44,470 nucleotides of DNA, from the NCBI RefSeq assembly GCF_001811505.1, contig NZ_KV804967.1, positions 1 to 44,470 on the forward strand. The letters are read 5' to 3'. The DNA is from Streptococcus sp. HMSC034E03. Lineage in GTDB: Bacteria > Bacillota > Bacilli > Lactobacillales > Streptococcaceae. The position numbers and the translations under genes are program-made. The notes beneath the pieces were generated by a model that saw nothing but the letters and a program-made list of their open reading frames with translations, did not search any database and had not been told where the DNA came from. Shown here in pieces: positions 18,409-26,527 of the stretch. The stretch's first letter is position 1; each line of letters starts with the position of its first letter.

Positions 18409-19084
18409 GAGTTTAATAAAAAAAACTACTGGGAAAGCAGTAGATATTCATCCTGATGTACCCTTATCGTATATACTACAAAGAGGTATAAACTATGGTT
18501 TCGGACTCTTTCGTGGGGTTGTACGTGGAATCGGATTTGGTCAAAAGGGGAAGCGTTTATTCATTGGACAAGGAGTTTCTATCTTAGCAAAGCGTAAATT
18601 ATTTGTTGGGAAAAATGTTCGAATTGGTAAAAAGGTGTCTATAGATGCACTGTCGAAAGAAGGAATCCATTTTGCAGATAATGTGAAGATTGGAGATTAT
18701 TCTCAAATTATTGGAACAGGATCTATAAAAAATATGGGGATTGGCTTGAAAGTTGGTGAGAACTCATCTTTTTCAGAATATAGTTTATTTGGTTCTGCTG
18801 GAGGTATCACAATTGGTGATAATGTTATCGCAGGTCAGAATGTTCGTTTTCATGCTGAAAATCATAATTATAGTGATTTAGATAAACTCATTCTTGAACA
18901 AGGTGTATCTCGAAAGGGAATTTCAGTAGGACATAATTGTTGGATTGGTGCTGGAGCTGTTTTTTTGGATGGGTCCAGCATTGGTTCAGGTTGTGTTGTT
19001 GGAGCGAATGCTGTTGTTACTAAGCAGTTTCCAGATAATGTTATCATAGGTGGAGTACCAGCTAGAATACTGGCCTATAGATAG
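18398..19084 (+). CDS. Hexapeptide-repeat O-acyltransferase
   Basis: This 228-residue protein is built of left-handed beta-helix turns ([LIV]-G-x4 repeats such as VGKNVRIGKKV, IGDNVIAGQNV, VGHNCWIGAGAV and IGSGCVVGANAV) and ends in the VIGGVPARIL motif of the WcaF/CysE-type acetyltransferases. FHAENHNYSD carries the candidate catalytic histidines (His152/His156). It most likely acetylates a sugar of the repeat unit with acetyl-CoA in the cytoplasm. The start overlaps the preceding gene by 11 nt, so it is translationally coupled. Other acyl donors cannot be excluded. Confidence 0.82.
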   Translation: MIVESLIKKTTGKAVDIHPDVPLSYILQRGINYGFGLFRGVVRGIGFGQKGKRLFIGQGVSILAKRKLFVGKNVRIGKKVSIDALSKEGIHFADNVKIGDYSQIIGTGSIKNMGIGLKVGENSSFSEYSLFGSAGGITIGDNVIAGQNVRFHAENHNYSDLDKLILEQGVSRKGISVGHNCWIGAGAVFLDGSSIGSGCVVGANAVVTKQFPDNVIIGGVPARILAYR

Positions 19085-19115
19085 TGTTTAACTATTTCTG
19101 AAAGGAAGAGAATTT

Positions 19116-20162
19116 ATGCCTACATTTAGTGTAGTTGTTCCAGTTTATAATGTAGAGAATTATTTATCTCAATGTTTAAATACTCTTGTAAATCAGTCTT
19201 TTAAAGATTTTGAACTTATCTTGGTAAACGATGGTTCTACTGACACATCTGGAAGTCTTTGTGAAGAATGGGGAAAAAAAGATCATCGGATAAAAGTAAT
19301 ACATAAAACCAATGAAGGTCTTGGTTTTGCACGTAACACAGGTATTGAAAATTGTACAGGAGATTATATTGTCTTTGTTGATTCGGATGATTATGTCTCA
19401 TATGAGATGCTTGAAATTTATGATACATACTTACAACGTTTTAATGCAGACGTGATTTATAGTGAAAATTTTTATCGAGTGGATAATAAAGGAAATATTA
19501 TAGGACCACTTGATCAGAGCCTAGATTCCATTTTTTATAAAAATGATTCAATTTTCACAGAACTTTTACCAGATGTAATATCTTCACCACCAGAATTTAT
19601 TGGAGATGGAAAGATAGGTGTTTCAGTGTGGAAAGGGGTATATAAACGTTCTTTGTTTAAGGATAAAGGGCTATTATTTCATTCGGAAAGAGAATTCATT
19701 TCAGAAGATGCTATTTTTCAAATTGATTGTTTAAAATTAGCAACATCTGCCCTTGTTATCCCAGATATTTTATACTACTATCGTGAAAACTTTGGTTCTT
19801 TAAGTATGAAATATAAAGAAGATCGGTTTGAGTTGGATAAAATCTTGTATAACGAGCAATTAAAAAGAGTTGAGGGATTACCTAATCAAGAGATATTGGA
19901 AGAAAGAATCGAAAGAATTTTAATTGCTAATATTCGTTTATGTATTTTTCAGGAATCCTTATATAAAAGTTCTAGAATTCATAAACGCTTGCAAAGAATT
20001 AGACAGATTTGTAAGGATCCAATATCAAAAAAAGTTTTACATCACTATCCAATCCATCGTTTACCCTTTCCTAAACGTTTGATCTGCGTATTAGCTAAGT
20101 ATAATATGTCGTTGTTACTTTTAGTTTTAACCTTATTAAAATATCGGAATCGGAGTGTATAG
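19116..20162 (+). CDS. GT2-family glycosyltransferase, specificity unknown
   Basis: This 348-residue GT-A enzyme begins PTFSVVVPVYNVENYL. It has LVNDGSTD (Asp39), GLGFARNTGIE and the DSDD metal-binding motif (89-92). A C-terminal basic stretch with a hydrophobic segment (about 325-342, YNMSLLLLVLTLLKY) may hold it at the membrane. It should add one sugar to the lipid-linked repeat unit. SD AAAGGAAG lies 12 nt upstream. Confidence 0.87.
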   Translation: MPTFSVVVPVYNVENYLSQCLNTLVNQSFKDFELILVNDGSTDTSGSLCEEWGKKDHRIKVIHKTNEGLGFARNTGIENCTGDYIVFVDSDDYVSYEMLEIYDTYLQRFNADVIYSENFYRVDNKGNIIGPLDQSLDSIFYKNDSIFTELLPDVISSPPEFIGDGKIGVSVWKGVYKRSLFKDKGLLFHSEREFISEDAIFQIDCLKLATSALVIPDILYYYRENFGSLSMKYKEDRFELDKILYNEQLKRVEGLPNQEILEERIERILIANIRLCIFQESLYKSSRIHKRLQRIRQICKDPISKKVLHHYPIHRLPFPKRLICVLAKYNMSLLLLVLTLLKYRNRSV

Positions 20163-20167
20163 ATTTT

Positions 20168-21079
20168 ATGGCGATGAATATAGAAAAATTAAAACTATCT
20201 TTGAAAAATAGAACGTTTTTTCCTGTTGTTATTCACGCCTTACGTAACCGTTGGCCCTTGTGGTGGATTCGGAGTAAGGCTATTCGAGAAGTGCAACTTG
20301 AAGATAGGGCCTACAGAATACTAAAAAAGAAATACGGTTCTTTAATTTCAAACTCTTTTGATAAATCATGCTTATCAGAAGAAGTTCCCAAGCAAATCTG
20401 GATTTGTTGGTTTCAAGGTATGGAGAATGCTCCAGAGTTGGTGAAATCATGTTATAAGTCTGTTAAAAGAGAATTTTCGGAGTATAAAATTACAGTATTA
20501 ACGGCTAAGAATATTCAACAGTATGTAACAATTCCTGAAGAAATTTTGTATAAGTGGAATAAAGGGATTATAAATAATGCAAATTTTTCAGATGTTTTGC
20601 GTGTTGAGATTTTATCTAAATATGGAGGTGTTTGGTTAGATGCCACAGTTTATTGCACTGGTAGTACAATTAAGGAATTAATTGAAAAAAATCCATTTTT
20701 TATGTATAAGAGTCTATCTTCAATCGAAGAAAATATTTCATCATCAAGCTGGATGATTGCTTCAACAGCAAATCACCCTTTAATACTATCTGTAAAGAAG
20801 TTGCTAGTAGAATATTGGTGTAGAGAGAATATTGCAATACATTATTTTGTTTTTCATTTGCTGTTCACGATTGTAGCTGAACATTATTCGGATGTTTGGC
20901 AGTCTGTACCTACTTATACTAACGCAGCACCACATATAATGGTTGATGAATTAAATAATGATTTTTCAAAGGAACGTTACCAGCAATTGTGCCAAATTTC
21001 AGATTTTCATAAATTAAATTATAAAAAAAATTACAATGATAAATCGGAGAGTTTGTACAGTTACTTACTGAATCAGTAG
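20168..21079 (+). CDS. GT32-like (Caps_synth) polysaccharide glycosyltransferase
   Basis: This 303-residue protein belongs to the capsular polysaccharide synthesis family related to GT32 (PF05704). Seen motifs are VPKQIWICWFQGMENAPELV, the family opening, and NANFSDVLRVEILSKYGG followed by VWLDATVYCTG (about 141-163), which holds the Asp-containing sugar-nucleotide/metal site. About 65 N-terminal residues before the domain are basic with an aromatic cluster. It begins 5 nt after the GT2 gene. Donor unknown. The DNA from here to about 25.5 kb is visibly AT-richer than the flanking dexB and ftsZ regions, consistent with a transferred serotype-specific segment. Confidence 0.8.
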   Translation: MAMNIEKLKLSLKNRTFFPVVIHALRNRWPLWWIRSKAIREVQLEDRAYRILKKKYGSLISNSFDKSCLSEEVPKQIWICWFQGMENAPELVKSCYKSVKREFSEYKITVLTAKNIQQYVTIPEEILYKWNKGIINNANFSDVLRVEILSKYGGVWLDATVYCTGSTIKELIEKNPFFMYKSLSSIEENISSSSWMIASTANHPLILSVKKLLVEYWCRENIAIHYFVFHLLFTIVAEHYSDVWQSVPTYTNAAPHIMVDELNNDFSKERYQQLCQISDFHKLNYKKNYNDKSESLYSYLLNQ

Positions 21080-21090
21080 AGGGGAGAATC

Positions 21091-22548
21091 TTGCCTAGTT
21101 TAAAGAAAAACATTGTTTACAATGTCTTATATCAAATCTTAGCTGTAATAGTACCGTTTATTACCTCGCCTTACTTAGCTCGTGTGTTAGGTGCAGAGCA
21201 AATCGGAGTTTATTCTTTTACGTATTCCGTTGCTTTTTACTTTATGATTCTGTCCATGTTGGGGATTTCTAATTATGGGAATCGGACAATAGCACAGGTA
21301 CGAACAAGTAGAGAACATTTGAATCAGGAATTTTCGAATATTTACGCGGTTCAGTTAGCGTGTTCACTCGTAATGACCGTCTCATATTTGATTTATGCAA
21401 CAGTATTTGTGAATAGTTTTCAGATTGTAGCCTATATCCAAGTATTACATGTTTTATCGTATGCAACAGATGTTAGTTGGTTTTTTTATGGTCTTGAAGA
21501 GTTTCGTATTACAGTTGCTAGGAATTCGTTTGTTAAATTATTAACTTTAATATTTATCTTTATATTTGTAAAAAGTCCTAATGATATCTATTTATATACC
21601 TTTATAATGGCAGGGAGTACCCTGCTTGGTCAATTGATTACATGGCCATTTTTGCTAAAACAAGTAAACTTTGTGCGTCCTAGCCTTGGAAAAATAAAGA
21701 AACACATAAAACCTATTGTTCTTTTATTTTTCCCAGTCTTGGCGATTAGTATTTTTTCATTTCTAGATAAAATAATGCTTGGAATGTATAGTAGTTTGAA
21801 GGAAACAGCTTTTTATGAGAATTCAGATAAGATTATTAGTATTCCAAAAGCTCTGATTCAAGCATTCGGAGCGGTAATGTTGCCTCGAACAGTACATTTA
21901 CTGAGTATAGGTGAGGAACAAAAAAGTTTAGAATATGTTGATAAAACGATGTGGGTTGTATTAGTGATTACAATGGGCTGTGCATTCGGTTTAGCAGGAG
22001 TCTCTGCAACCTTTGCTCCTGTTTATTGGGGTGAAGAATTTAGGGCAAGTAGTCAAATTATTGCAGGAATGACACCGGCTTTGGTATTTTCGGCTTTTGG
22101 AAATGTCATCCGAACCCAGTTTTTAATTCCACGAAGTTTTGACAAAGAATATACGGTATCCTTGCTTTATGGAGCAATTGTTAATATTTTGATTAATATT
22201 CTTTTGATTCCGAAGATCGGAGCAATGGGAGCTGTTATTGGAACAATCGTTGCGGAGTTAGTTTTATGTTGCTATCAAACGTGGATTGCTAGGAGTTATT
22301 TACATATCAGAGAATATCTGATAAATTCTGGGATATTATTTCTTATTGGTTCAGTAATGTATATGGTTTTAATTCTTATTTCAAGTATTTTACCTACATC
22401 GCTGCTTACACTTATTATTGAAATTATAGTCGGAGCTTTCATTTATATTGGTTTACTGATTCTGTATATCTTTTCTTCAAAAAATAGCTTAATTATTGGT
22501 TTACGAACAAATTTTTTAGAACGTACTCATTTATTTAAAAGGAAGTAA
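21091..22548 (+). CDS. wzx: Repeat-unit flippase Wzx
   Basis: Wzx moves the lipid-linked repeat unit from the inner to the outer leaflet. The 485-residue protein has 12-14 hydrophobic segments over its whole length. The MATE/PST-like N-terminus, KNIVYNVLYQILAVIVPFIT then SPYLARVLGAEQIGVYSFT, is characteristic of polysaccharide flippases. The start is TTG (AGGGGAG 6 nt upstream), because the first in-frame ATG lies well inside the conserved N-terminus. It follows the GT32-like gene by 11 nt and precedes wzy by 2 nt. Confidence 0.92.
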   Translation: MPSLKKNIVYNVLYQILAVIVPFITSPYLARVLGAEQIGVYSFTYSVAFYFMILSMLGISNYGNRTIAQVRTSREHLNQEFSNIYAVQLACSLVMTVSYLIYATVFVNSFQIVAYIQVLHVLSYATDVSWFFYGLEEFRITVARNSFVKLLTLIFIFIFVKSPNDIYLYTFIMAGSTLLGQLITWPFLLKQVNFVRPSLGKIKKHIKPIVLLFFPVLAISIFSFLDKIMLGMYSSLKETAFYENSDKIISIPKALIQAFGAVMLPRTVHLLSIGEEQKSLEYVDKTMWVVLVITMGCAFGLAGVSATFAPVYWGEEFRASSQIIAGMTPALVFSAFGNVIRTQFLIPRSFDKEYTVSLLYGAIVNILINILLIPKIGAMGAVIGTIVAELVLCCYQTWIARSYLHIREYLINSGILFLIGSVMYMVLILISSILPTSLLTLIIEIIVGAFIYIGLLILYIFSSKNSLIIGLRTNFLERTHLFKRK

Positions 22549-22550
22549 TA

Positions 22551-23816
22551 GTGAAATTTAAATTTAATCCAATCGCGATATTGTATATATTGTTAGTATA
22601 CTTAGAGTTGGCTACAGATCGGCAACATCTGTATCCTGTAACATACATGACAAAATATTATATTGGTATCTTAACCACCGTGCTTTTCGTTTTGTTATTA
22701 GTAGGTCGTGGGAAGGTTATTTTTGTTAATAAAAAATTATTATATCTTGCTAAGATATTAGCCATACCAACAATTGTTCTTTTTCTGTACTCAGTCTTGC
22801 TAGACGTAATGAACCCAGTCGAATTTACTGGATATTTTAGTAGGTTGTCAAGCATGACTATTTTTGGCTTATTAGCTATCTTTCAAGCTATAGTTGTTTT
22901 TCAATTTTTTGGACCAAAAGTAGTGGATTACACTTTTACAGCAATCTCACTTAGTTACTTAACTAGTATCATTGTTGCCTATAGGCAAGGAGGACTTAGT
23001 CAATTTATTTTGATGTTAACAGATGATAGTTTCAATGGTTCAGTGCTAGAAATGCATGAAGTAGCACCAATTACAGCTCTCTTTATTCTGTACTATCTGT
23101 ATAAATATTTTATAAAAGAAAATAGTTTTTCTTCAGTAGTTCGTAATATCTTAATAGCTCTCATTATTCTCTTTTTAAGCCTTAAACGAATTGTATTTTT
23201 GAGTGTATTAATTATCATACCAGTATTTTTAGTAATTTATTGGTATTATCAAAAAGTAAGTAAATTAGGGAAAGAACGAAAAATTTTAAGTTTATTAAAT
23301 GCCTTTTCCTTAATATTTATAACAGGAACATTCCTTTATGTTTATAGCATTAAGTCTGGTTTTATATATACATTTATCCAAGAACATAATATCAATTCGA
23401 TGGCCAGAACAGATTTATGGAAGGGAATTGAAACAACCTATAGCTTTGCGCCTATATTTATGGGTAGAGGGATAGGTTTTGCATCAAAATGGATGGATAA
23501 TAATTGGATGACTTTAAATATCAATGGTCTTACAGGGTCAATGGGGATTCATAATGATATTTTGAAGTACTACATTGAGATAGGATTTGTAGGATTATTT
23601 ATTTATTTTTACACCCTTCTTTATAGAAATGCTAAACGTATATTTGTAAAAATTGGTCATAAGGAATCATTCATATATTTTGTATTGATAATGTTTCAGA
23701 TGCTGATATGGTTTACGGATAATATTTCGATTTACCATAATTTTTTATGGATCCTAAATCTACTGCTCTTTTCTTTAACTAGTACGGAAACAGAATTAGA
23801 AACTCAGAAACTATAA
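22551..23816 (+). CDS. wzy: Polysaccharide polymerase Wzy
   Basis: Wzy joins repeat units on the outer leaflet. The 421-residue protein is almost entirely hydrophobic, with about ten membrane segments and one larger extracytoplasmic loop (about 275-330, holding MARTDLWKGIE and GMGIHNDILKYYIEIGF-like O-antigen ligase/polymerase features). The start is GTG two bases after wzx with AAGGAAG upstream. As usual for Wzy, sequence gives family and topology but no linkage. Placement beside wzx supports the call. Confidence 0.88.
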   Translation: MKFKFNPIAILYILLVYLELATDRQHLYPVTYMTKYYIGILTTVLFVLLLVGRGKVIFVNKKLLYLAKILAIPTIVLFLYSVLLDVMNPVEFTGYFSRLSSMTIFGLLAIFQAIVVFQFFGPKVVDYTFTAISLSYLTSIIVAYRQGGLSQFILMLTDDSFNGSVLEMHEVAPITALFILYYLYKYFIKENSFSSVVRNILIALIILFLSLKRIVFLSVLIIIPVFLVIYWYYQKVSKLGKERKILSLLNAFSLIFITGTFLYVYSIKSGFIYTFIQEHNINSMARTDLWKGIETTYSFAPIFMGRGIGFASKWMDNNWMTLNINGLTGSMGIHNDILKYYIEIGFVGLFIYFYTLLYRNAKRIFVKIGHKESFIYFVLIMFQMLIWFTDNISIYHNFLWILNLLLFSLTSTETELETQKL

Positions 23817-23831
23817 AATATTTATTTCTTG

Positions 23832-23856
23832 AATTTACGGTCTTACGCCGTAAATT
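23832..23856. other. Stem-loop between wzy and the glycerophosphotransferase gene
   Basis: AATTTACGG (23832-23840) pairs perfectly with CCGTAAATT (23848-23856) around a 7-nt loop. No T-run follows, so it is not a normal terminator. It lies 40 nt before a start codon that has no evident ribosome binding site, and may process or stabilise the mRNA. Confidence 0.5.
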
Positions 23857-23895
23857 TGAACCCACTAATGAATAATAGTAATTTATAAAAATAAT

Positions 23896-25044
23896 ATGAA
23901 ATTTTATATAAAAAATTTATTAAAAAAAGTCTTTACATTACCGTTGAATTTATTACCTATTCAGTCTAATAAAATAGTGTTTGATAATTTTGGTGGTAGA
24001 GGTTTGGGAGATAATCCCAAGTATATACTTGAAGAACTTGTCTCTCGAGAAAAGGATCTAGATCTTGTATGGATATCAAAAGATAGAGAAATTTCTGTCC
24101 CAAAAGGTGTTCGTGTAGTAAAATATGGAAGTTTCCGTTCTTTCTACGAATGGTTAACAGCTAGAGTTTGGGTAGATAATATTCGTTGTTCTGATCGACC
24201 TTGGAAGCGTAAAGGACAGATTTATCTTCAAACTTGGCATGGTTCGGATGGGGTAAAGTTAGTTGAAAAAAGTGTTGCAGGGAGCCTAAAAAAAACTTAT
24301 CTTAGAATGGCGAAGTATGATGGAAAGATTACAGACGGTATCGTATCAAGTCGTCACTTTCAAACTTTGGGGATGCAAAATAATTTTTGGTTGACAGAGG
24401 ATGTGGAGTTTCTTGAATTTGGATTACCTCGAAATGATGATTTTTTTAAAAGTGAAAAAATCAAAACTACAAACATAAAATTTAGAAGTTTATTTGATAT
24501 TGATCTAGATGAACTGGTGGTTTTGTATATGCCGACATTCAGAGATGATGGATCGTTGGATGCCTATAATTTAGATTACTCGGAGCTTATACATGCTTTT
24601 AAAAACAAATTTAGAAAAAATGTAAAAATATTAATTCGTCTTCATCCAATTGTTGATTCTAGTTTTATAAATTTACAGGATACAAACTGTATAAATGTGT
24701 CAACCTATTCAAATCCTCAGGATTTGATGATGAGTGCAGATGTAATGATTACGGATTATTCGTCATCTTCGATTGATTTTATGTTATTAAATCGTCCAGT
24801 ATTTCTGTATTTGCCAGATTATCAAAGGTATGTGAACGATAGACCATTGGATAATAATTTTTATAAATTGCCATTTCCAAGAGCGTATCATAACAATGAG
24901 TTGATAGAAATTATTAGAGATTTTGAAAGAAGTAAATATGATGAAAAAGTTCGTCTGTATGAATTAGAGGACGTTCGTTTTGATAGAGGAAAAGCATCAT
25001 TACAGTGTGCTAATTGGATTGAAGAAAAAATAAAAAAACAATAG
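23896..25044 (+). CDS. CDP-glycerol glycerophosphotransferase family protein (TagB/TagF-like)
   Basis: This 382-residue enzyme should transfer glycerol-phosphate from CDP-glycerol to the polysaccharide repeat unit. It has the Glyphos_transf fold motifs: LQTWHGSDGVKLVEK (His115), LPRNDDFF, YMPTFRDDG, ILIRLHPI (near 250) and MITDYSSSSIDFMLLNRPVF (from about 283). The two histidines match the catalytic and binding histidines of TagF. The WHG motif reads WHGSDGVK rather than the common WHGTPLK. No SD is visible before the ATG. TagD directly downstream supplies the donor. At 382 residues it is a single catalytic domain, so decoration rather than teichoic-acid polymerisation is more likely. Confidence 0.87.
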   Translation: MKFYIKNLLKKVFTLPLNLLPIQSNKIVFDNFGGRGLGDNPKYILEELVSREKDLDLVWISKDREISVPKGVRVVKYGSFRSFYEWLTARVWVDNIRCSDRPWKRKGQIYLQTWHGSDGVKLVEKSVAGSLKKTYLRMAKYDGKITDGIVSSRHFQTLGMQNNFWLTEDVEFLEFGLPRNDDFFKSEKIKTTNIKFRSLFDIDLDELVVLYMPTFRDDGSLDAYNLDYSELIHAFKNKFRKNVKILIRLHPIVDSSFINLQDTNCINVSTYSNPQDLMMSADVMITDYSSSSIDFMLLNRPVFLYLPDYQRYVNDRPLDNNFYKLPFPRAYHNNELIEIIRDFERSKYDEKVRLYELEDVRFDRGKASLQCANWIEEKIKKQ

Positions 25045-25099
25045 GGTTATCAACTGAAAAAATTAGAATTTTATAAATGATGAAAAAGGAGTTCTTTGA

Positions 25100-25492
25100 A
25101 TGAAAAGAGTTATAACATATGGTACATTTGATTTATTGCATTATGGTCATATCAATCTGTTGAAACGTGCTAAACAACTAGGTGATTACTTGATTGTGGT
25201 TGTTTCAAGTGATGAGTTTAATTTAAAAGAAAAGAATAAAGTATGTTACTTTAACTATGAACACAGAAAAAATTTAGTAGAAGCTATTCGATATGTAGAT
25301 CTAGTAATCCCTGAAACTAGTTGGGAACAGAAAAAGTCAGATGTTAAAGAGTACCATATTGATACTTTCGTAATGGGTGATGATTGGAAAGGTAAATTTG
25401 ATTATCTTGAAGAAGAAGGTGTTGAAGTAGTTTATTTGCCTAGAACAAAAGAAATATCAACCACAAAGATAAAAGAAGATTTGTCAGAATGA
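25100..25492 (+). CDS. tagD: Glycerol-3-phosphate cytidylyltransferase
   Basis: TagD (called gct in some pneumococcal capsule loci) makes CDP-glycerol from CTP and sn-glycerol-3-phosphate. The 130-residue protein has the full cytidylyltransferase signature: YGTFDLLHYGH (HxGH at 14-17), VMGDDWKGKFDYL and the C-terminal RTKEISTTKIK (115-125), which closes over CTP. SD AAAAAGGAG precedes the ATG. It is cytoplasmic and soluble. It lies 55 nt after the transferase that uses its product. No glycerol-3-phosphate synthesis genes (gtp1/gtp3 type) are in the locus, so the acceptor must come from central metabolism. Confidence 0.95.
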   Translation: MKRVITYGTFDLLHYGHINLLKRAKQLGDYLIVVVSSDEFNLKEKNKVCYFNYEHRKNLVEAIRYVDLVIPETSWEQKKSDVKEYHIDTFVMGDDWKGKFDYLEEEGVEVVYLPRTKEISTTKIKEDLSE

Positions 25493-25594
25493 ACTATTAT
25501 TAAAAAATGCTGATATAAGAAATTGTAGCTTTTGTGTCTAGTTTTTGATAGAATAAAGTAACAAAACTTTAACCATCGAAGTGAGGTGAGAATA

Positions 25595-25768
25595 ATGGCA
25601 GTAATTTTTAAAGATGTACTTACTGAAGAGAAGACTGATGAAGAAAAACAACATATTTTATCTATTTTAAATGGTGAGTATGACTTATCTGATGATGTTA
25701 GTCGTAGATTACGACGACTGAATGAGAAAAGTAAACGTTTGAAAGTGTTTAGTAAGGAGACGTACTAA
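25595..25768 (+). CDS. 57-residue putative antitoxin-like protein
   Basis: This small charged protein begins MAVIFKDVLTEEKTDEEKQH and ends RLKVFSKETY. The C-terminal half is rich in Arg/Lys (RRLRRLNEKSKRLK) and predicted helical; the N-terminus could form a short beta strand. ATG at 25595 is chosen because GAGGTGAG lies 5-6 nt upstream; a GTG nine bases earlier would overlap that SD. A TGA-TAGAAT extended -10 (25546-25554) gives it its own promoter. The GNAT gene starts immediately after its stop codon. I recognise no family; it is not an obvious DUF1778 ribbon-helix-helix protein. Confidence 0.6.
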   Translation: MAVIFKDVLTEEKTDEEKQHILSILNGEYDLSDDVSRRLRRLNEKSKRLKVFSKETY

Positions 25769-26326
25769 TTGCCTGTTTTGGATTCTATTGATGAATTGAA
25801 ATTAATAAGTACTTCATCATCTATTTTAAATGATGAGGATGTTAGATCTTTTGATTGTGGATATCAAGAATTGAATGATGTTTTTTTGGATATTTACAAC
25901 AAATACGATGAAGAATCAGGCCATGTGTTAGCTATTGTAAATCAAAATTTTGAATTACTAGGTTTTATTTCTTGTAGACTAGTATCATTTTCTTTCATCG
26001 CTCAGGGTAAAGAGATGGGAATTAGTATAGACTATCTTGGTGTTCACAAGGATTGCCAGAAAAGAGGGATTGGTTCGCTTTTGGTGACCTTTGCACTTCG
26101 ATTATCTTTAACTATTGACTGTTGGTTACCAATAAAAGGGGTAAGAGTTCATGCTTTAGAGGATGCTGTAGAATTCTATGAAAAACTGGGTTTCATTGAT
26201 CCTAGAGAGATGGCGATTTATAATGGAAAACCAGTTACTATGTATTTTAGTATTGAAAAACTAAGAAATGGTGAAATTATGCCTCTTACACAGTTATTTG
26301 AGACATCGTTAGGAAATGACTTTTAA
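25769..26326 (+). CDS. GNAT acetyltransferase, TacT/AtaT toxin-like
   Basis: This 185-residue GNAT has the features of toxin acetyltransferases that act on aminoacyl-tRNA: an N-terminal SFDCGYQELNDVFLD block (27-41), matching the FdCG..eLd motif of TacT-type proteins, IDYLGVHKDCQKRGIGSLL with the acetyl-CoA loop Q97-x-R99-G-I-G102, and FYEKLGF with the candidate catalytic Tyr137. About 30 C-terminal residues extend beyond the usual fold. The start is TTG directly after the TAA of the small upstream gene, with AAGGAG at good spacing, so the two are translationally coupled. Alternatives are a protein or sugar N-acetyltransferase serving the polysaccharide, but the FdCG block argues for the toxin-like branch. 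Confidence 0.72.
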   Translation: MPVLDSIDELKLISTSSSILNDEDVRSFDCGYQELNDVFLDIYNKYDEESGHVLAIVNQNFELLGFISCRLVSFSFIAQGKEMGISIDYLGVHKDCQKRGIGSLLVTFALRLSLTIDCWLPIKGVRVHALEDAVEFYEKLGFIDPREMAIYNGKPVTMYFSIEKLRNGEIMPLTQLFETSLGNDF

Positions 26327-26346
26327 TTGTATATAAACAAAGTAGA

Positions 26347-26389
26347 ATTCACTTATTTCATTTTATACTAAATGTACTATGAAATAAGT
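26347..26389 (+). terminator. Strong terminator after the GNAT gene
   Basis: A perfect 14-bp stem joins ATTCACTTATTTCA (26347-26360) to TGAAATAAGTGAAT (26370-26383), followed by a T-run. It isolates the small-protein/GNAT pair from rmlA. The rml genes must then have their own promoter in 26390-26520, where I see no strong consensus. Confidence 0.92.
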
Positions 26390-26527
26390 GAATTTTTTAT
26401 GGATAAAGAAGAAATTTTCTGTAATTTTTAGATAATAATTTGAAAAAATGTGATGATTATTTTCCTTTTAGAGCAGTACACAACTAATAGTAATTGACTC
26501 TAAAACAACAAAGAAAGGTACCCTACT

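Noticed and set aside
25586..25594. GTG start three codons upstream for the 57-residue protein
   Set aside because: This GTG overlaps the best SD (GAGGTGAG); the ATG at 25595 is correctly spaced from it.
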